In this document: positions 1 through 5,901 of the stretch, one piece after another
Numbering within the stretch: position 1 is the first letter of the stretch
How the letters are laid out: every line of letters starts with the position of its first letter
Notes under the pieces: generated by a model
What the model saw: only the letters and a program-made list of their open reading frames with translations
Database searches by the model: none
Told to the model about the DNA's origin: nothing
Assembly: GCA_023438115.1 (NCBI GenBank)
Contig: JAEZEB010000204.1
Coordinates: forward strand, 1 to 9,675
DNA from: Pseudomonadota bacterium
Lineage (GTDB): Bacteria; Pseudomonadota; Gammaproteobacteria; Burkholderiales; Burkholderiaceae_C
Reading direction: 5' to 3'
Length of the DNA: 9,675 bases
Made by a program: the position numbers and the translations under genes

Positions 1-51
1 CCGCTCGGAAGTCGGCAACTGGCGGTCTTCACGGCTGGCTTCGGACGACAT
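1..51 (-). CDS. flhB: Flagellar export gate protein FlhB, N-terminal 17 codons only (cut by window edge)
   Basis: Only the first 17 codons are visible: MSSEASREDRQLPTSER. A short acidic/polar start followed by an 'xLPTSER'-type segment resembles the beginning of FlhB, whose N-terminus is cytoplasmic and precedes a conserved basic 'RR..KAREEGQ' stretch. FlhB is an inner-membrane part of the flagellar type III export apparatus that controls the switch from hook-type to filament-type substrates. An in-frame TGA lies four codons upstream of the ATG, so translation cannot start earlier. No convincing Shine-Dalgarno sequence precedes this ATG. Position supports the call: in many Burkholderiales flhB directly follows cheYZ on the same strand. 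The identification rests on a very short peptide plus synteny, so an alternative gene cannot be excluded. Confidence 0.7.
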   Translation of the reverse strand, partial: MSSEASREDRQLPTSER

Positions 52-173
52 GGACGGAGTTCACGAAAGTGCGGACTCCATTGTTCGAAACCGCGGCCAG
101 GCGGATGCCGCGAAGAGAGGGGGGAAAACCGGGCTAATCGGGGAACGGGGTACGTCGCCCCCTCCGCGCGACC

Positions 174-255
174 TTGTCATCCCGGGCTTGGCCCGGGATC
201 CAGGCGGCGGTGGATCGGGCGCCGCATGGATTGCGGGTCAAGCCCGCAATGACAA
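174..255. repeat. BIME/REP-like double palindromic intergenic repeat
   Basis: An 82-bp element is bounded by TTGTCAT at the left and its inverted copy ATGACAA at the right. It contains two hairpins. The first is TCCCGGGC-TTG-GCCCGGGA (180-198) and the second is TTGCGGG-TCAAG-CCCGCAA (231-249). Both are followed or preceded by the GGATCCA/TGGATTG type borders typical of dispersed palindromic units of alpha- and betaproteobacteria. It lies in the cheZ-flhB gap, downstream of cheZ. It may stabilise the 3' end of the motA-cheZ message or act as a weak transcription barrier. That role is inferred; the palindromes are directly visible. Confidence 0.8.
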
Positions 256-268
256 CACCGGGGCCGCC

Positions 269-859
269 TCAGAACCCCAGGCTGGCCAGCAGGTCGTCCA
301 CCTGCTCCTGGTTGGCGACCACGTCCGTGCGCGTGGTGTCGGCCACCGGGCCGTCCAGCGGGCCGCGCGCGGCCACCGCGCCGTTGCTCGTCTCGATCAG
401 CAGCTGCAGCAGCGCGTCCTCCACGCTGGAGGCGATGGTCACCACCTTGCCGACCGTCTGGCCGGTGAGGTCGTGGAAGTCCTGGGCCAGCATGATGTCG
501 GTGAGCTGCTCGCCGGTGGCGTGCGCGATCTGCTGCACGTCGGCGACGAAGTCCACCAGCTCGACGTCGGCCCCGCGTCCGCGCAGGCGGTCGGCCAGGG
601 CGGCGGCGCGTTCGGCCAGCGCCTGCTGTTGCGCCTGCGCCGCATCGACGGTGTTGAGCACCTTCTCGGCGGCCTCGCCCGTCACGCGGGCGATGAAGGA
701 CAGGCGGGCCTTGGCGTCGGGCATGTTGCCCAGCGAAGCCTCGATGCGCTTGTCATGCCCCAGTTCGCGCAGCGATTCGTGCAGGCGCCGGGTGATCTCG
801 CGCACCCGCTCGTACAGCTGCGCGCCGTCGGGGGAAGCGTGGGGTGTGCTTGCATCCAT
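269..859 (-). CDS. cheZ: CheY-P phosphatase CheZ
   Basis: A 196-residue protein of the CheZ family, which dephosphorylates CheY-P and so ends the motor-switching signal. The active-site signature AQDFHDLTGQ lies at residues 125-134. Asp130 and Gln134 correspond to E. coli Asp143 and catalytic Gln147. The C-terminus QEQVDDLLASLGF is the conserved peptide that tethers CheZ to CheY. The central part is Ala/Arg-rich and helical, as expected for the long four-helix-bundle hairpin of the dimer. I place the start at the ATG at 859 because a GAGGT Shine-Dalgarno sits about 8 nt upstream. A GTG three codons earlier (868) overlaps that ribosome site and is less likely. The gene begins 10 nt after the cheY stop, and its ribosome site overlaps that stop, which suggests coupled translation. 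Confidence 0.95.
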   Translation of the reverse strand: MDASTPHASPDGAQLYERVREITRRLHESLRELGHDKRIEASLGNMPDAKARLSFIARVTGEAAEKVLNTVDAAQAQQQALAERAAALADRLRGRGADVELVDFVADVQQIAHATGEQLTDIMLAQDFHDLTGQTVGKVVTIASSVEDALLQLLIETSNGAVAARGPLDGPVADTTRTDVVANQEQVDDLLASLGF

Positions 860-869
860 GGCACGCACC

Positions 870-1265
870 TCACGCGGACTGCAGCTTCTGCAGGATCTTG
901 GAGACCTTCTCCTCCAGCGTCGCCTTGGTGAAGGGCTTGACGATGTAGCCGGAGGCGCCGCCCTGGGCGGCCATGATGATGTCCTCCTTGCGTGCCTCGG
1001 CGGTGATCATCAGCACGGGCAGCGACTTCAGCTGCGCGTCGGCGCGGATCTGCCCCAGCAGCTCGAAGCCGTTCATGTTGGGCATGTTGATGTCGGTGAC
1101 GACGAAGTCGAAGCTGCCGCCGCGCAGCTTCTGCAGCGCCACCACGCCGTCCTCGGCCTCGTCGGCCTGGGCGAAGCCCGCTTCCTTGAGCAGGTTGCGC
1201 ACGATGCGGCGCATGGTGGAGAAGTCGTCGACGATCAGGAACTTCATGTCGTTGGGCGAGGTCAT
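870..1265 (-). CDS. cheY: Chemotaxis response regulator CheY
   Basis: A 131-residue single-domain receiver that, when phosphorylated by CheA, binds FliM at the motor and changes rotation. All catalytic residues are present and offset by one from E. coli: the acidic pair Asp13-Asp14 (IVDDF), phospho-acceptor Asp58 (VVTDINMPNMNG), switch residues Thr88 (MITAEA) and Tyr107, and Lys110 (VKPF). There is no output domain. The start is the ATG at 1265, which overlaps the motB stop as ATGA. A GGAG lies about 8 nt upstream, inside motB. An upstream extension in the same frame is only the shifted frame of motB and is not coding. cheY is followed by cheZ after 10 nt. The usual cheA, cheW, cheR and cheB genes are absent between motB and cheY. 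Confidence 0.97.
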   Translation of the reverse strand: MTSPNDMKFLIVDDFSTMRRIVRNLLKEAGFAQADEAEDGVVALQKLRGGSFDFVVTDINMPNMNGFELLGQIRADAQLKSLPVLMITAEARKEDIIMAAQGGASGYIVKPFTKATLEEKVSKILQKLQSA

Positions 1266-2254
1266 GGATGGGCTCCGGGAGAAGCTGGCGTTTCGGTTGG
1301 GGAAGGCTCCGGGTCGGCGGGCGGGGCCGCGGGCTCGCGCCGCGACAGCATGCGCTCCAGCGCCTGGGCCTCGGAGATCGGGGTTTCGCGGCCGGACTGC
1401 CAGCGCTCGCGCCCCAGCTCGCCCAGCACCAGGATGGTGATGCGGCGGTTCAGGGGCGACAGCGGGTCGGCCGCGTCGTAGGGAACGGAGGAGCCCATGC
1501 CCAGCACGCGGACCACGCGGTCCTCGCGCAGGCCGCCGGCCAGCAGCTCGCGCCGCGAGGCGTTGGCGCGGTCGGCGGAGAGCTCCCAGTTGGAATAGCC
1601 CCGCTCGCCGCCGCTGTAGGGCGACGCGTCGGTGTGGCCGGACAGCACCACCAGGCCGTCGGCGGCGTCGATCAGGCGGCCGATGTTGCCCAGGAGCTCG
1701 CGCATGTACTCCTTCACGCGCGCGCTGCCGGCGTCGAACATCGGCCGGCCCTGGTCGTCGACGATCTGGATGCGCAGGCCGTCGGGCGTGACGTCCATGC
1801 GCAGCTGCTGGCGCAGGGCGTCGAGGGCGGGATTGAGCTGCAGCGCCAGGTCGATGCGCGCCTGCACGTCGCGCATGCGGCGCAGGTCGGCCTGTTCCAC
1901 CTCGGCGCGCAGCGCCTGCAGGTTGAAGGTGCGGCGCTCGGCCTCGATCTCGCCGCGCGGCACCGCGCCGTTGGTGCGCGTGAGCACCGTGCCGCCCGCC
2001 TTGATCAGGCTGGAGCTGTCGCCGGAGCCGGAGCCGCCCGAGAGCGCCACCTTCAGCGGGCTCTGGAAGTAGTCGGCGATGCCCTGCAGGTCGCCCTGGG
2101 AGGTCGACCCCAGCAGCCACATCAGCAGGAAGAAGGCCATCATGGCCGTCACGAAATCGGCGTACGCGATCTTCCAGGCGCCGCCGTGGTGCTGGACGTG
2201 GCCGGTCTTGCGGACGCGCTTGACGATGATCGGCTGGAGCTTCGCGGAGGACAT
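1262..2254 (-). CDS. motB: Flagellar stator protein MotB
   Basis: A 330-residue stator subunit that anchors the MotA/MotB proton channel to peptidoglycan. After a basic cytoplasmic N-terminus (MSSAKLQPIIVKR), a single membrane helix at about 31-50 begins YADFVTAMMAFFLLMWL. Asp33 matches the essential proton-carrying Asp32 of E. coli. The following segment (about 51-66, QGIADYFQSPL) is the usual plug region. An OmpA-like peptidoglycan-binding domain spans about 170-280, with GHTD at 206-209, NWELSADRA at 222-230 and NRRI at 269-272. The C-terminal 30 residues are Pro/Glu-rich and probably disordered. A GGAG lies 8 nt before the ATG. The stop overlaps the cheY start by 4 nt. Unlike most motAB pairs, motB is separated from motA by 144 bp that contain a palindromic repeat. 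Confidence 0.97.
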   Translation of the reverse strand: MSSAKLQPIIVKRVRKTGHVQHHGGAWKIAYADFVTAMMAFFLLMWLLGSTSQGDLQGIADYFQSPLKVALSGGSGSGDSSSLIKAGGTVLTRTNGAVPRGEIEAERRTFNLQALRAEVEQADLRRMRDVQARIDLALQLNPALDALRQQLRMDVTPDGLRIQIVDDQGRPMFDAGSARVKEYMRELLGNIGRLIDAADGLVVLSGHTDASPYSGGERGYSNWELSADRANASRRELLAGGLREDRVVRVLGMGSSVPYDAADPLSPLNRRITILVLGELGRERWQSGRETPISEAQALERMLSRREPAAPPADPEPSPTETPASPGAHP

Positions 2255-2310
2255 TTCAGTTCTCCACGATGGGCCGGCCCGGTCGCGGCTTCCAAGAACG
2301 TACGGCCAAG

Positions 2311-2398
2311 CCCAGGGCCGCCGCGGAACCGGCTTTGCCGGGCCGCTGGGGGCGCCCCCTCGAGGGGGAGGCGCCGCAGGCGCTTCGGGGGTGGGTCA
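2311..2398. repeat. GC-rich multi-hairpin intergenic repeat between motA and motB
   Basis: The motA-motB gap is filled with nested palindromes: CCGCGG (2321-2326), CCGGC-TTT-GCCGG (2329-2341), the perfect CCCCCTCGAGGGGG (2355-2368) and GCGCC-GCA-GGCGC (2371-2383). Read on the motA strand, the element begins immediately after the motA TGA with CCCACCCCCGAAGCGCC. From memory, near-identical blocks recur after genes in Comamonadaceae genomes, which would make this a dispersed repeat; this has not been searched. There is no uridine tract, so it is not a classical terminator. It could set the MotA:MotB ratio by slowing or processing the mRNA. Confidence 0.7.
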
Positions 2399-3265
2399 TC
2401 ATGCCGCCTTCCGGCCCTTGACGTGGCCTTCGAGTTCGGTGAAGCCGGGGCGCTCGGTGGAGTACAGCACCTTGCGGCCGAACTCGAGCGCGACCGCCGG
2501 CGCATAACCCTGCACGGTGGCCAGCAGCGTGGCCTTCACGCACTGCAGTTCCTTGGTGCTCTCGTCGACCTTCTGGTGGGCGAGCTGCGCGAGCGGGCTC
2601 ACGAAGCCGTACGCGAGCAGGATGCCCAGGAAGGTGCCCACCAGCGCGCCGGCGATCATCTGGCCCAGCACCGCGGGCGAGGCGCCCACCGAGGCCATGG
2701 TCTTCACCACGCCCAGCACCGCCGCGACGATGCCGAAGGCCGGCAATCCGTCGCCTACCGCCTGGATCGCCGAAGCGGGGACGCCGGCCTCGTGGTGGTG
2801 CGTCTCGATCTCGCTGTCCATCAGGTTCTCGAGCTCGTGCGCGTTGAGGTTGCCCGAGACCATCATCCGCAGGTAGTCGGTGATGAACTCCATCAGGTGG
2901 GCGTCGGCCACGATCAGCGGGTACTTCCTGAACAGCGGGCTCTGCTGCGGCTTCTCGATGTCGTCCTCGATGGACATCATCCCTTCCTTGCGCGCCTTCA
3001 CCAGCACGGCATACAGGAGCGACATCAGCTCCAGGTAGCGCGCCTTGGTGTACTTCGAGCCCTTGAGCAGCGTGGGAAGGTATTTCAGGGTGGCCTTGAT
3101 GGTCTTGCCGCTGTTGCCCACGAGGAAGGCGCCGATCGCCGCGCCGGCGATGACGAACAGTTCGTGCGGCGCCGCGTGCAGAATGACCGCGAAGCTGCCG
3201 CCGGCCATCGCATAGCCGCCGAGCACGCAACCGATCACCACCAGGTAGCCGGCCAACACGAACAT
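2399..3265 (-). CDS. motA: Flagellar stator protein MotA
   Basis: A 288-residue member of the MotA/ExbB-type channel family, close to the E. coli length of 295. MotA forms the proton-conducting ring that pushes on FliG. Membrane helices appear at about 3-22, 35-51, 172-192 and 203-222. The large cytoplasmic loop between helices 2 and 3 carries Arg92 and Glu100, aligned with E. coli Arg90 and Glu98, which contact FliG. Pro175 and Pro224 match E. coli Pro173 and Pro222, needed for torque. The ATG at 3265 is preceded by a strong GGAGG, 9 nt away. A FliA-type promoter about 50-75 bp upstream indicates late (class III) expression. motB follows after a 144-bp repeat-containing gap. Confidence 0.97.
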   Translation of the reverse strand: MFVLAGYLVVIGCVLGGYAMAGGSFAVILHAAPHELFVIAGAAIGAFLVGNSGKTIKATLKYLPTLLKGSKYTKARYLELMSLLYAVLVKARKEGMMSIEDDIEKPQQSPLFRKYPLIVADAHLMEFITDYLRMMVSGNLNAHELENLMDSEIETHHHEAGVPASAIQAVGDGLPAFGIVAAVLGVVKTMASVGASPAVLGQMIAGALVGTFLGILLAYGFVSPLAQLAHQKVDESTKELQCVKATLLATVQGYAPAVALEFGRKVLYSTERPGFTELEGHVKGRKAA

Positions 3266-3285
3266 GCAGGGGTTCCTCCGTCAGT

Positions 3286-3302
3286 GCCGGCGACATGCCG
3301 GC
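3286..3302 (-). other. Short stem-loop in the motA leader
   Basis: The sequence GCCGGC-GACAT-GCCGGC gives a perfect 6-bp stem with a 5-nt loop. It would lie near the 5' end of a transcript from the FliA-type promoter at 3316-3342, just upstream of the motA ribosome-binding site. A role in message stability is possible but not shown. Confidence 0.5.
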
Positions 3303-3315
3303 GTGTACAGACTCC

Positions 3316-3342
3316 TTATCGGCGCGGCGCGCGCACTCTTGA
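3316..3342 (-). promoter_or_regulatory. FliA (sigma-28) promoter for motA-motB-cheY-cheZ
   Basis: On the minus strand the sequence reads TCAAG (-35 part), N14, then GCCGATAAG. The -10 is an exact match to the sigma-28 consensus GCCGATAA, and the TCAA-to-GCCG spacing is 15 nt, as in known FliA promoters. The predicted start is near 3309, giving a motA leader of about 44 nt. Downstream genes (stator and chemotaxis) are classical FliA targets. This is the best promoter in the window. Confidence 0.88.
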
Positions 3343-3349
3343 GCGCCGC

Positions 3350-3377
3350 AATGAAGAAGCCCGGCATCGCCGGGCTT
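3350..3377 (-). terminator. Intrinsic terminator after flhC
   Basis: A perfect 9-bp stem, AAGCCCGGC with a 3-nt loop and GCCGGGCTT (3357-3377), is followed on the minus strand by a pyrimidine-rich CTTCATT. It begins 26 bp after the flhC stop and lies just upstream of the motA promoter. It therefore separates the early flhDC unit from the FliA-dependent motA unit. Confidence 0.75.
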
Positions 3378-3402
3378 GCTGCGTGCGCAACGGAGGCCGC
3401 GC

Positions 3403-3939
3403 TCAGTGGATCGCGCCCTCGCGGCGGCTCTTGCCCGCGCGCGCCGGCTGCTCGCACAGGCCGCAGACGAAGGGCTTGAAGCCGGCGCCGTATTCGTGCG
3501 TATGGGTCACGAAGTGGCCGCCGCAGCGCGTGCAGGGCGTCAGGCACAGCATGTCGCTGTCGACGAACTTCACCAGGCGCCAGGCGCGCGTGATGGTGAG
3601 GATGGGTTCGGCGCCCATCACGGCGATGTCCTCGGCGTACAGCTGCCAGGCCTTCACCAGCAGGTCCGCCGGGTCCACCACCGTCGCCTTGTTCAGGTTC
3701 TCGTACAGGTTCATGAACAGCGACGCATGGATGTTCGGCTGCCAGGAGGTGTACCAGTCGGTGGAATACGGCAGCTGGCCGCGCGAGGGCGACTTGCCGG
3801 TCACCTCGCGATACAGGCGCACCAGCCGCTCGTGCGACAGGCCGGTCTCGGCCTCGAGCACCGCCATGCGCGCGCCGAGCTTGATCAGCTGCACCGCGCG
3901 GGTCAGTCGAACGTTCTCGTCCAGGAGGCTCTTGGTCAT
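3403..3939 (-). CDS. flhC: Flagellar master transcription activator subunit FlhC
   Basis: A 178-residue FlhC, the DNA-binding partner of FlhD in the FlhD4C2 activator that turns on early (class II) flagellar genes with sigma-70. The N-terminal two-thirds is helical and contains the characteristic GQLPYSTDWY...NIHASLF segment (about 55-75). The zinc site is intact: Cys136-x2-Cys139 and Cys159-x2-Cys162, equivalent to E. coli Cys137/140/157/160. The tail is basic (RAGKSRR). The start has a GGGAG 5 nt upstream and lies 16 nt after the flhD stop, so the two are one operon. A terminator hairpin follows the gene. Confidence 0.97.
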   Translation of the reverse strand: MTKSLLDENVRLTRAVQLIKLGARMAVLEAETGLSHERLVRLYREVTGKSPSRGQLPYSTDWYTSWQPNIHASLFMNLYENLNKATVVDPADLLVKAWQLYAEDIAVMGAEPILTITRAWRLVKFVDSDMLCLTPCTRCGGHFVTHTHEYGAGFKPFVCGLCEQPARAGKSRREGAIH

Positions 3940-3955
3940 GGCGGGCTCCCGGCGA

Positions 3956-4288
3956 TCAGGCCACGCTCAGGGCGGGGCGGCCGGCCATCAGCACGCTGGC
4001 ATGCAGGCGCTCGGCGTTGGCGCTCTCGGTGCCGCGCGGCGCGTGGCTCTCGGTCAGCAGGCTCCACACCATGTCGTCGCCGAAGCGCATGGTGCACAGC
4101 ATCAGGTTGCGGGAAGCCACGCGCAGCAGCTGCTGCGTGGACATGCCCAGGAGCAGGTCGGCGGCGCCCTCGGACATGCCGAGGCGGTACAGGGCCTGGG
4201 CCTTGTCCTTGCGGATCATGGCCTGGGCAAGCATGAGAAACGACAGGTTCAGGTCGCGGATCTCGTTGGTGATCTGGGCGGTTTCCAT
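3956..4288 (-). CDS. flhD: Flagellar master regulator subunit FlhD
   Basis: A 110-residue FlhD, slightly shorter than the enterobacterial protein (about 116-119). It pairs with FlhC and gives sequence specificity to the activator complex. The N-terminal block EIRDLNLSFLMLAQAMIRKDK is typical. Cys65 in the segment LMLCTMRFGDD corresponds to the E. coli Cys65 of the inter-subunit disulfide. The C-terminal part (about 80-110) is divergent and probably flexible, as in other FlhD proteins. AGGA lies 7 nt upstream of the ATG. flhD heads the minus-strand cluster and is divergent from the flagellin gene fliC1 across 270 bp. Confidence 0.96.
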   Translation of the reverse strand: METAQITNEIRDLNLSFLMLAQAMIRKDKAQALYRLGMSEGAADLLLGMSTQQLLRVASRNLMLCTMRFGDDMVWSLLTESHAPRGTESANAERLHASVLMAGRPALSVA

Positions 4289-4441
4289 GACGACGTCCTA
4301 ACTAATTTGTGTCCAACTGTTTGGATCAGATGTTGCGAAGTGTGTCTCGCTGTCTACGGATGAGTTGGCGTCAATTTCTGTTGCGCGCTAGGGGGTCCGC
4401 TTAACCCGGCTGTTCCTGCCAACTTTTCCTCGCGCACGGGC

Positions 4442-4468
4442 TCAAGCAGGCCGGGAATCGGTCGAAAG
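4442..4468 (+). promoter_or_regulatory. Probable FliA (sigma-28) promoter for fliC1
   Basis: TCAAG (4442-4446), N14, then GTCGAAAG (4461-4468). The -35 motif and spacing are identical to the motA and fliS promoters in this window. The -10 matches GCCGATAA at five of eight positions. Flagellin genes are standard FliA targets. The predicted start is near 4475, giving a leader of about 84 nt. Confidence 0.6.
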
Positions 4469-4473
4469 GAAGG

Positions 4474-4512
4474 GGCAACGGGGATCGTCCCTGTTGCCGC
4501 GAAGCCTCGCGG
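4474..4512 (+). other. Tandem stem-loops in the fliC1 leader
   Basis: The first stem pairs 4474-4484 with 4488-4498: eleven base pairs, one of them a G-U wobble, closed by a TCG loop. A second perfect stem, CCGCGA-AGCC-TCGCGG (4497-4512), shares two bases with it. The first hairpin starts at the predicted transcription start, so the fliC1 message would begin in a stable stem-loop. This resembles known 5'-terminal mRNA stabilisers. No uridine tract follows, so a terminator is unlikely. Confidence 0.6.
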
Positions 4513-4558
4513 AGTCCCTTGCGGCCCCCGGGCCCATTCATTGAAGGAAACGAGCCCC

Positions 4559-5746
4559 ATGGCATCCGTGATCAACACCAACATCCCGTCGCTGAACGCA
4601 CAGCGCAACCTGACGACCTCGCAGGGCGCCCTGAACGTGTCCATCCAGCGCCTGTCCACCGGCCTGCGCGTGAACAGCGCCAAGGACGACGCCGCCGGCC
4701 TGGCCATCGCCGAGCGCATGAACGCCCAGGTCAAGGGCTTGAACGTCGCGGCGCGCAACGCCAACGACGGCGTCTCGCTGGCGCAGACCGCCGAAGGCGC
4801 GCTGGGCAAGATCGGCGACATGGTGCAGCGCATGCGGGAACTGGCGGTGCAGTCGTCCAACGCCACGAACAACTCCACCGACCGCTCCGCGCTGAACGAG
4901 GAAGTCAAGCAGCTGCAGTCCGAAATCCAGCGCCTGGCCACCACCACCAACTTCAACGGCACCAAGCTGCTGGACGGCTCCTTCTCCGACATGGCCTTCC
5001 AGGTCGGCGCCGACGCCGGCCAGAGCATCAACATCGCGAGCATCGCCGACGCGAACACGGATACGATCGGGAAGGTCTACTCGGGCACGGTGACGCTGGA
5101 CACGAACACGACGGACGGCCTCGGCCTGAGCACTGCTGCTGCAGTAGCAATCACCGTCACCGTGGATGGTCTCAACCTCTCGGCCGCCACCCCTCCCGTG
5201 GCGCAGGCGGCCAGTTTCACCCTCCCGGCCGCCAGCTCCGACATGACGATGAGCGAACGCATCAACCAGCTGGTCGAGGACATCAACACCAGCGACAAGT
5301 TCGCCGGCAAGGTCACGGCGACCTATGACTCGTCGAGCCAGCAGATCCTGATCATGTCGTCCGAAGGCACAATGACTCTGACTTCCGACAACACGGGCGA
5401 CGCCGCGGTCAGTGCCGCCGACGACAAGGGCACCGCCATCGACAAAATGGACATCGGCTCCTTCGCCGGCGCCCAGAAGGCCATCATGCAGGCCGACGAA
5501 GCGCTCAAGACCATCAACAGCGCGCGCGCCCAGCTCGGCGCCGTGCAGAGCCGCTTCGAGAGCGCCGTGTCCAACATCCAGATCCAGTCGGAGAACATCA
5601 GCGCCGCCCGCTCGCGGATCATGGACGCCGACTTCGCCGCGGAAACGGCTTCCATGACGCGCGCGCAGATCCTGCAGCAGGCCGGTACCGCCATGCTGTC
5701 GCAGGCCAACCAGCTGCCCCAGCAGGTCCTGAGCCTGCTGCGCTGA
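4559..5746 (+). CDS. fliC: Flagellin FliC, first copy
   Basis: A 395-residue flagellin, the filament subunit exported through the flagellar channel. The conserved N-terminal D0/D1 region (about 1-165) starts MASVINTNIPSLNAQRNL. The C-terminal D1/D0 region (about 300-395) ends QQVLSLLR. The RELAVQSSN segment at 93-101 aligns with the part of flagellin recognised by TLR5 in other species; Arg91 and Leu95 are in the expected places. The central region (about 170-290) is short compared with the 495-residue Salmonella protein, so the outer domains are small. The ATG at 4559 has AAGGA 10 nt upstream. A TTG 18 nt earlier is rejected because it precedes that site and the conserved MxSVINTN start. Codons around 5131-5150 are unusually AT-rich. 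A close copy lies immediately downstream. Confidence 0.97.
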   Translation: MASVINTNIPSLNAQRNLTTSQGALNVSIQRLSTGLRVNSAKDDAAGLAIAERMNAQVKGLNVAARNANDGVSLAQTAEGALGKIGDMVQRMRELAVQSSNATNNSTDRSALNEEVKQLQSEIQRLATTTNFNGTKLLDGSFSDMAFQVGADAGQSINIASIADANTDTIGKVYSGTVTLDTNTTDGLGLSTAAAVAITVTVDGLNLSAATPPVAQAASFTLPAASSDMTMSERINQLVEDINTSDKFAGKVTATYDSSSQQILIMSSEGTMTLTSDNTGDAAVSAADDKGTAIDKMDIGSFAGAQKAIMQADEALKTINSARAQLGAVQSRFESAVSNIQIQSENISAARSRIMDADFAAETASMTRAQILQQAGTAMLSQANQLPQQVLSLLR

Positions 5747-5751
5747 TCGCG

Positions 5752-5803
5752 GGAGCGCCCCAAGGCGCTCCGGGGTGGGCGAGCGGCCGAAAAGGCCGGT
5801 TTC
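5752..5803 (+). terminator. Paired hairpins after fliC1, possible weak terminator
   Basis: A perfect 8-bp stem GGAGCGCC-CCAA-GGCGCTCC (5752-5771) begins 5 nt after the fliC1 stop. It is followed by CGGCC-GAAAA-GGCCG (5784-5798), with GTTTCCC after it. The first hairpin has no uridine tract and the second only three T, so termination would be partial at best. Protection of the fliC1 mRNA 3' end is equally likely. Confidence 0.45.
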
Positions 5804-5901
5804 CCGCCCTCTTCTCGCTGCTTCGCGATGCTTGCACCGGCCGCACAGTTGCTCCATCCGCCCGTCCCGGTCCGCCGGCATGGGGGACGTTCCGGAGGAC
5901 T

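Larger units (their letters stand above)
4289..4558. promoter_or_regulatory. Divergent flhD / fliC1 control region
   Basis: This 270-bp gap holds the control signals of two divergent units. The flhD-proximal half (4289-4380) is clearly more AT-rich than the genes. It includes the inverted repeat TCCAA-CTGT-TTGGA (4312-4325), 24-37 bp before the flhD start. A TTGACG (4369-4374, minus strand) could be a -35 box, but no good -10 follows at 17 bp, so no sigma-70 promoter is called. The fliC1-proximal half carries a FliA-type promoter and tandem leader hairpins, listed separately. Confidence 0.6.

Noticed and set aside
866..868. GTG as the cheZ start codon
   Set aside because: It overlaps the GAGGT ribosome site that is well spaced for the ATG at 859.
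1268..4363. A 1031-codon open frame on the plus strand across motB, motA, flhC and flhD
   Set aside because: It is antisense to four well-supported genes. The translation is Gly/Ala/Arg/His-rich with no domain pattern, as expected from high-GC antisense frames.
4369..4404. TTGACG on the minus strand as a sigma-70 promoter for flhD, or TCAATTTC on the plus strand as a FliA site
   Set aside because: No acceptable -10 element occurs at the right spacing for either reading.
4541..4543. TTG as the fliC1 start codon
   Set aside because: It lies before the Shine-Dalgarno and would add six residues ahead of the conserved MASVINTN start.
4289..4558. A hidden small RNA or short gene in the flhD-fliC1 gap
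   Set aside because: No short frame with a good ribosome site was seen, and the structures found are explained as a promoter and leader hairpins.
5786..5793. GCCGAAAA as a FliA promoter for fliC2
   Set aside because: The -10 is good but the -35 position reads GCTCC rather than TCAAG, and the motif is part of a hairpin. Kept only as a possible decayed site.
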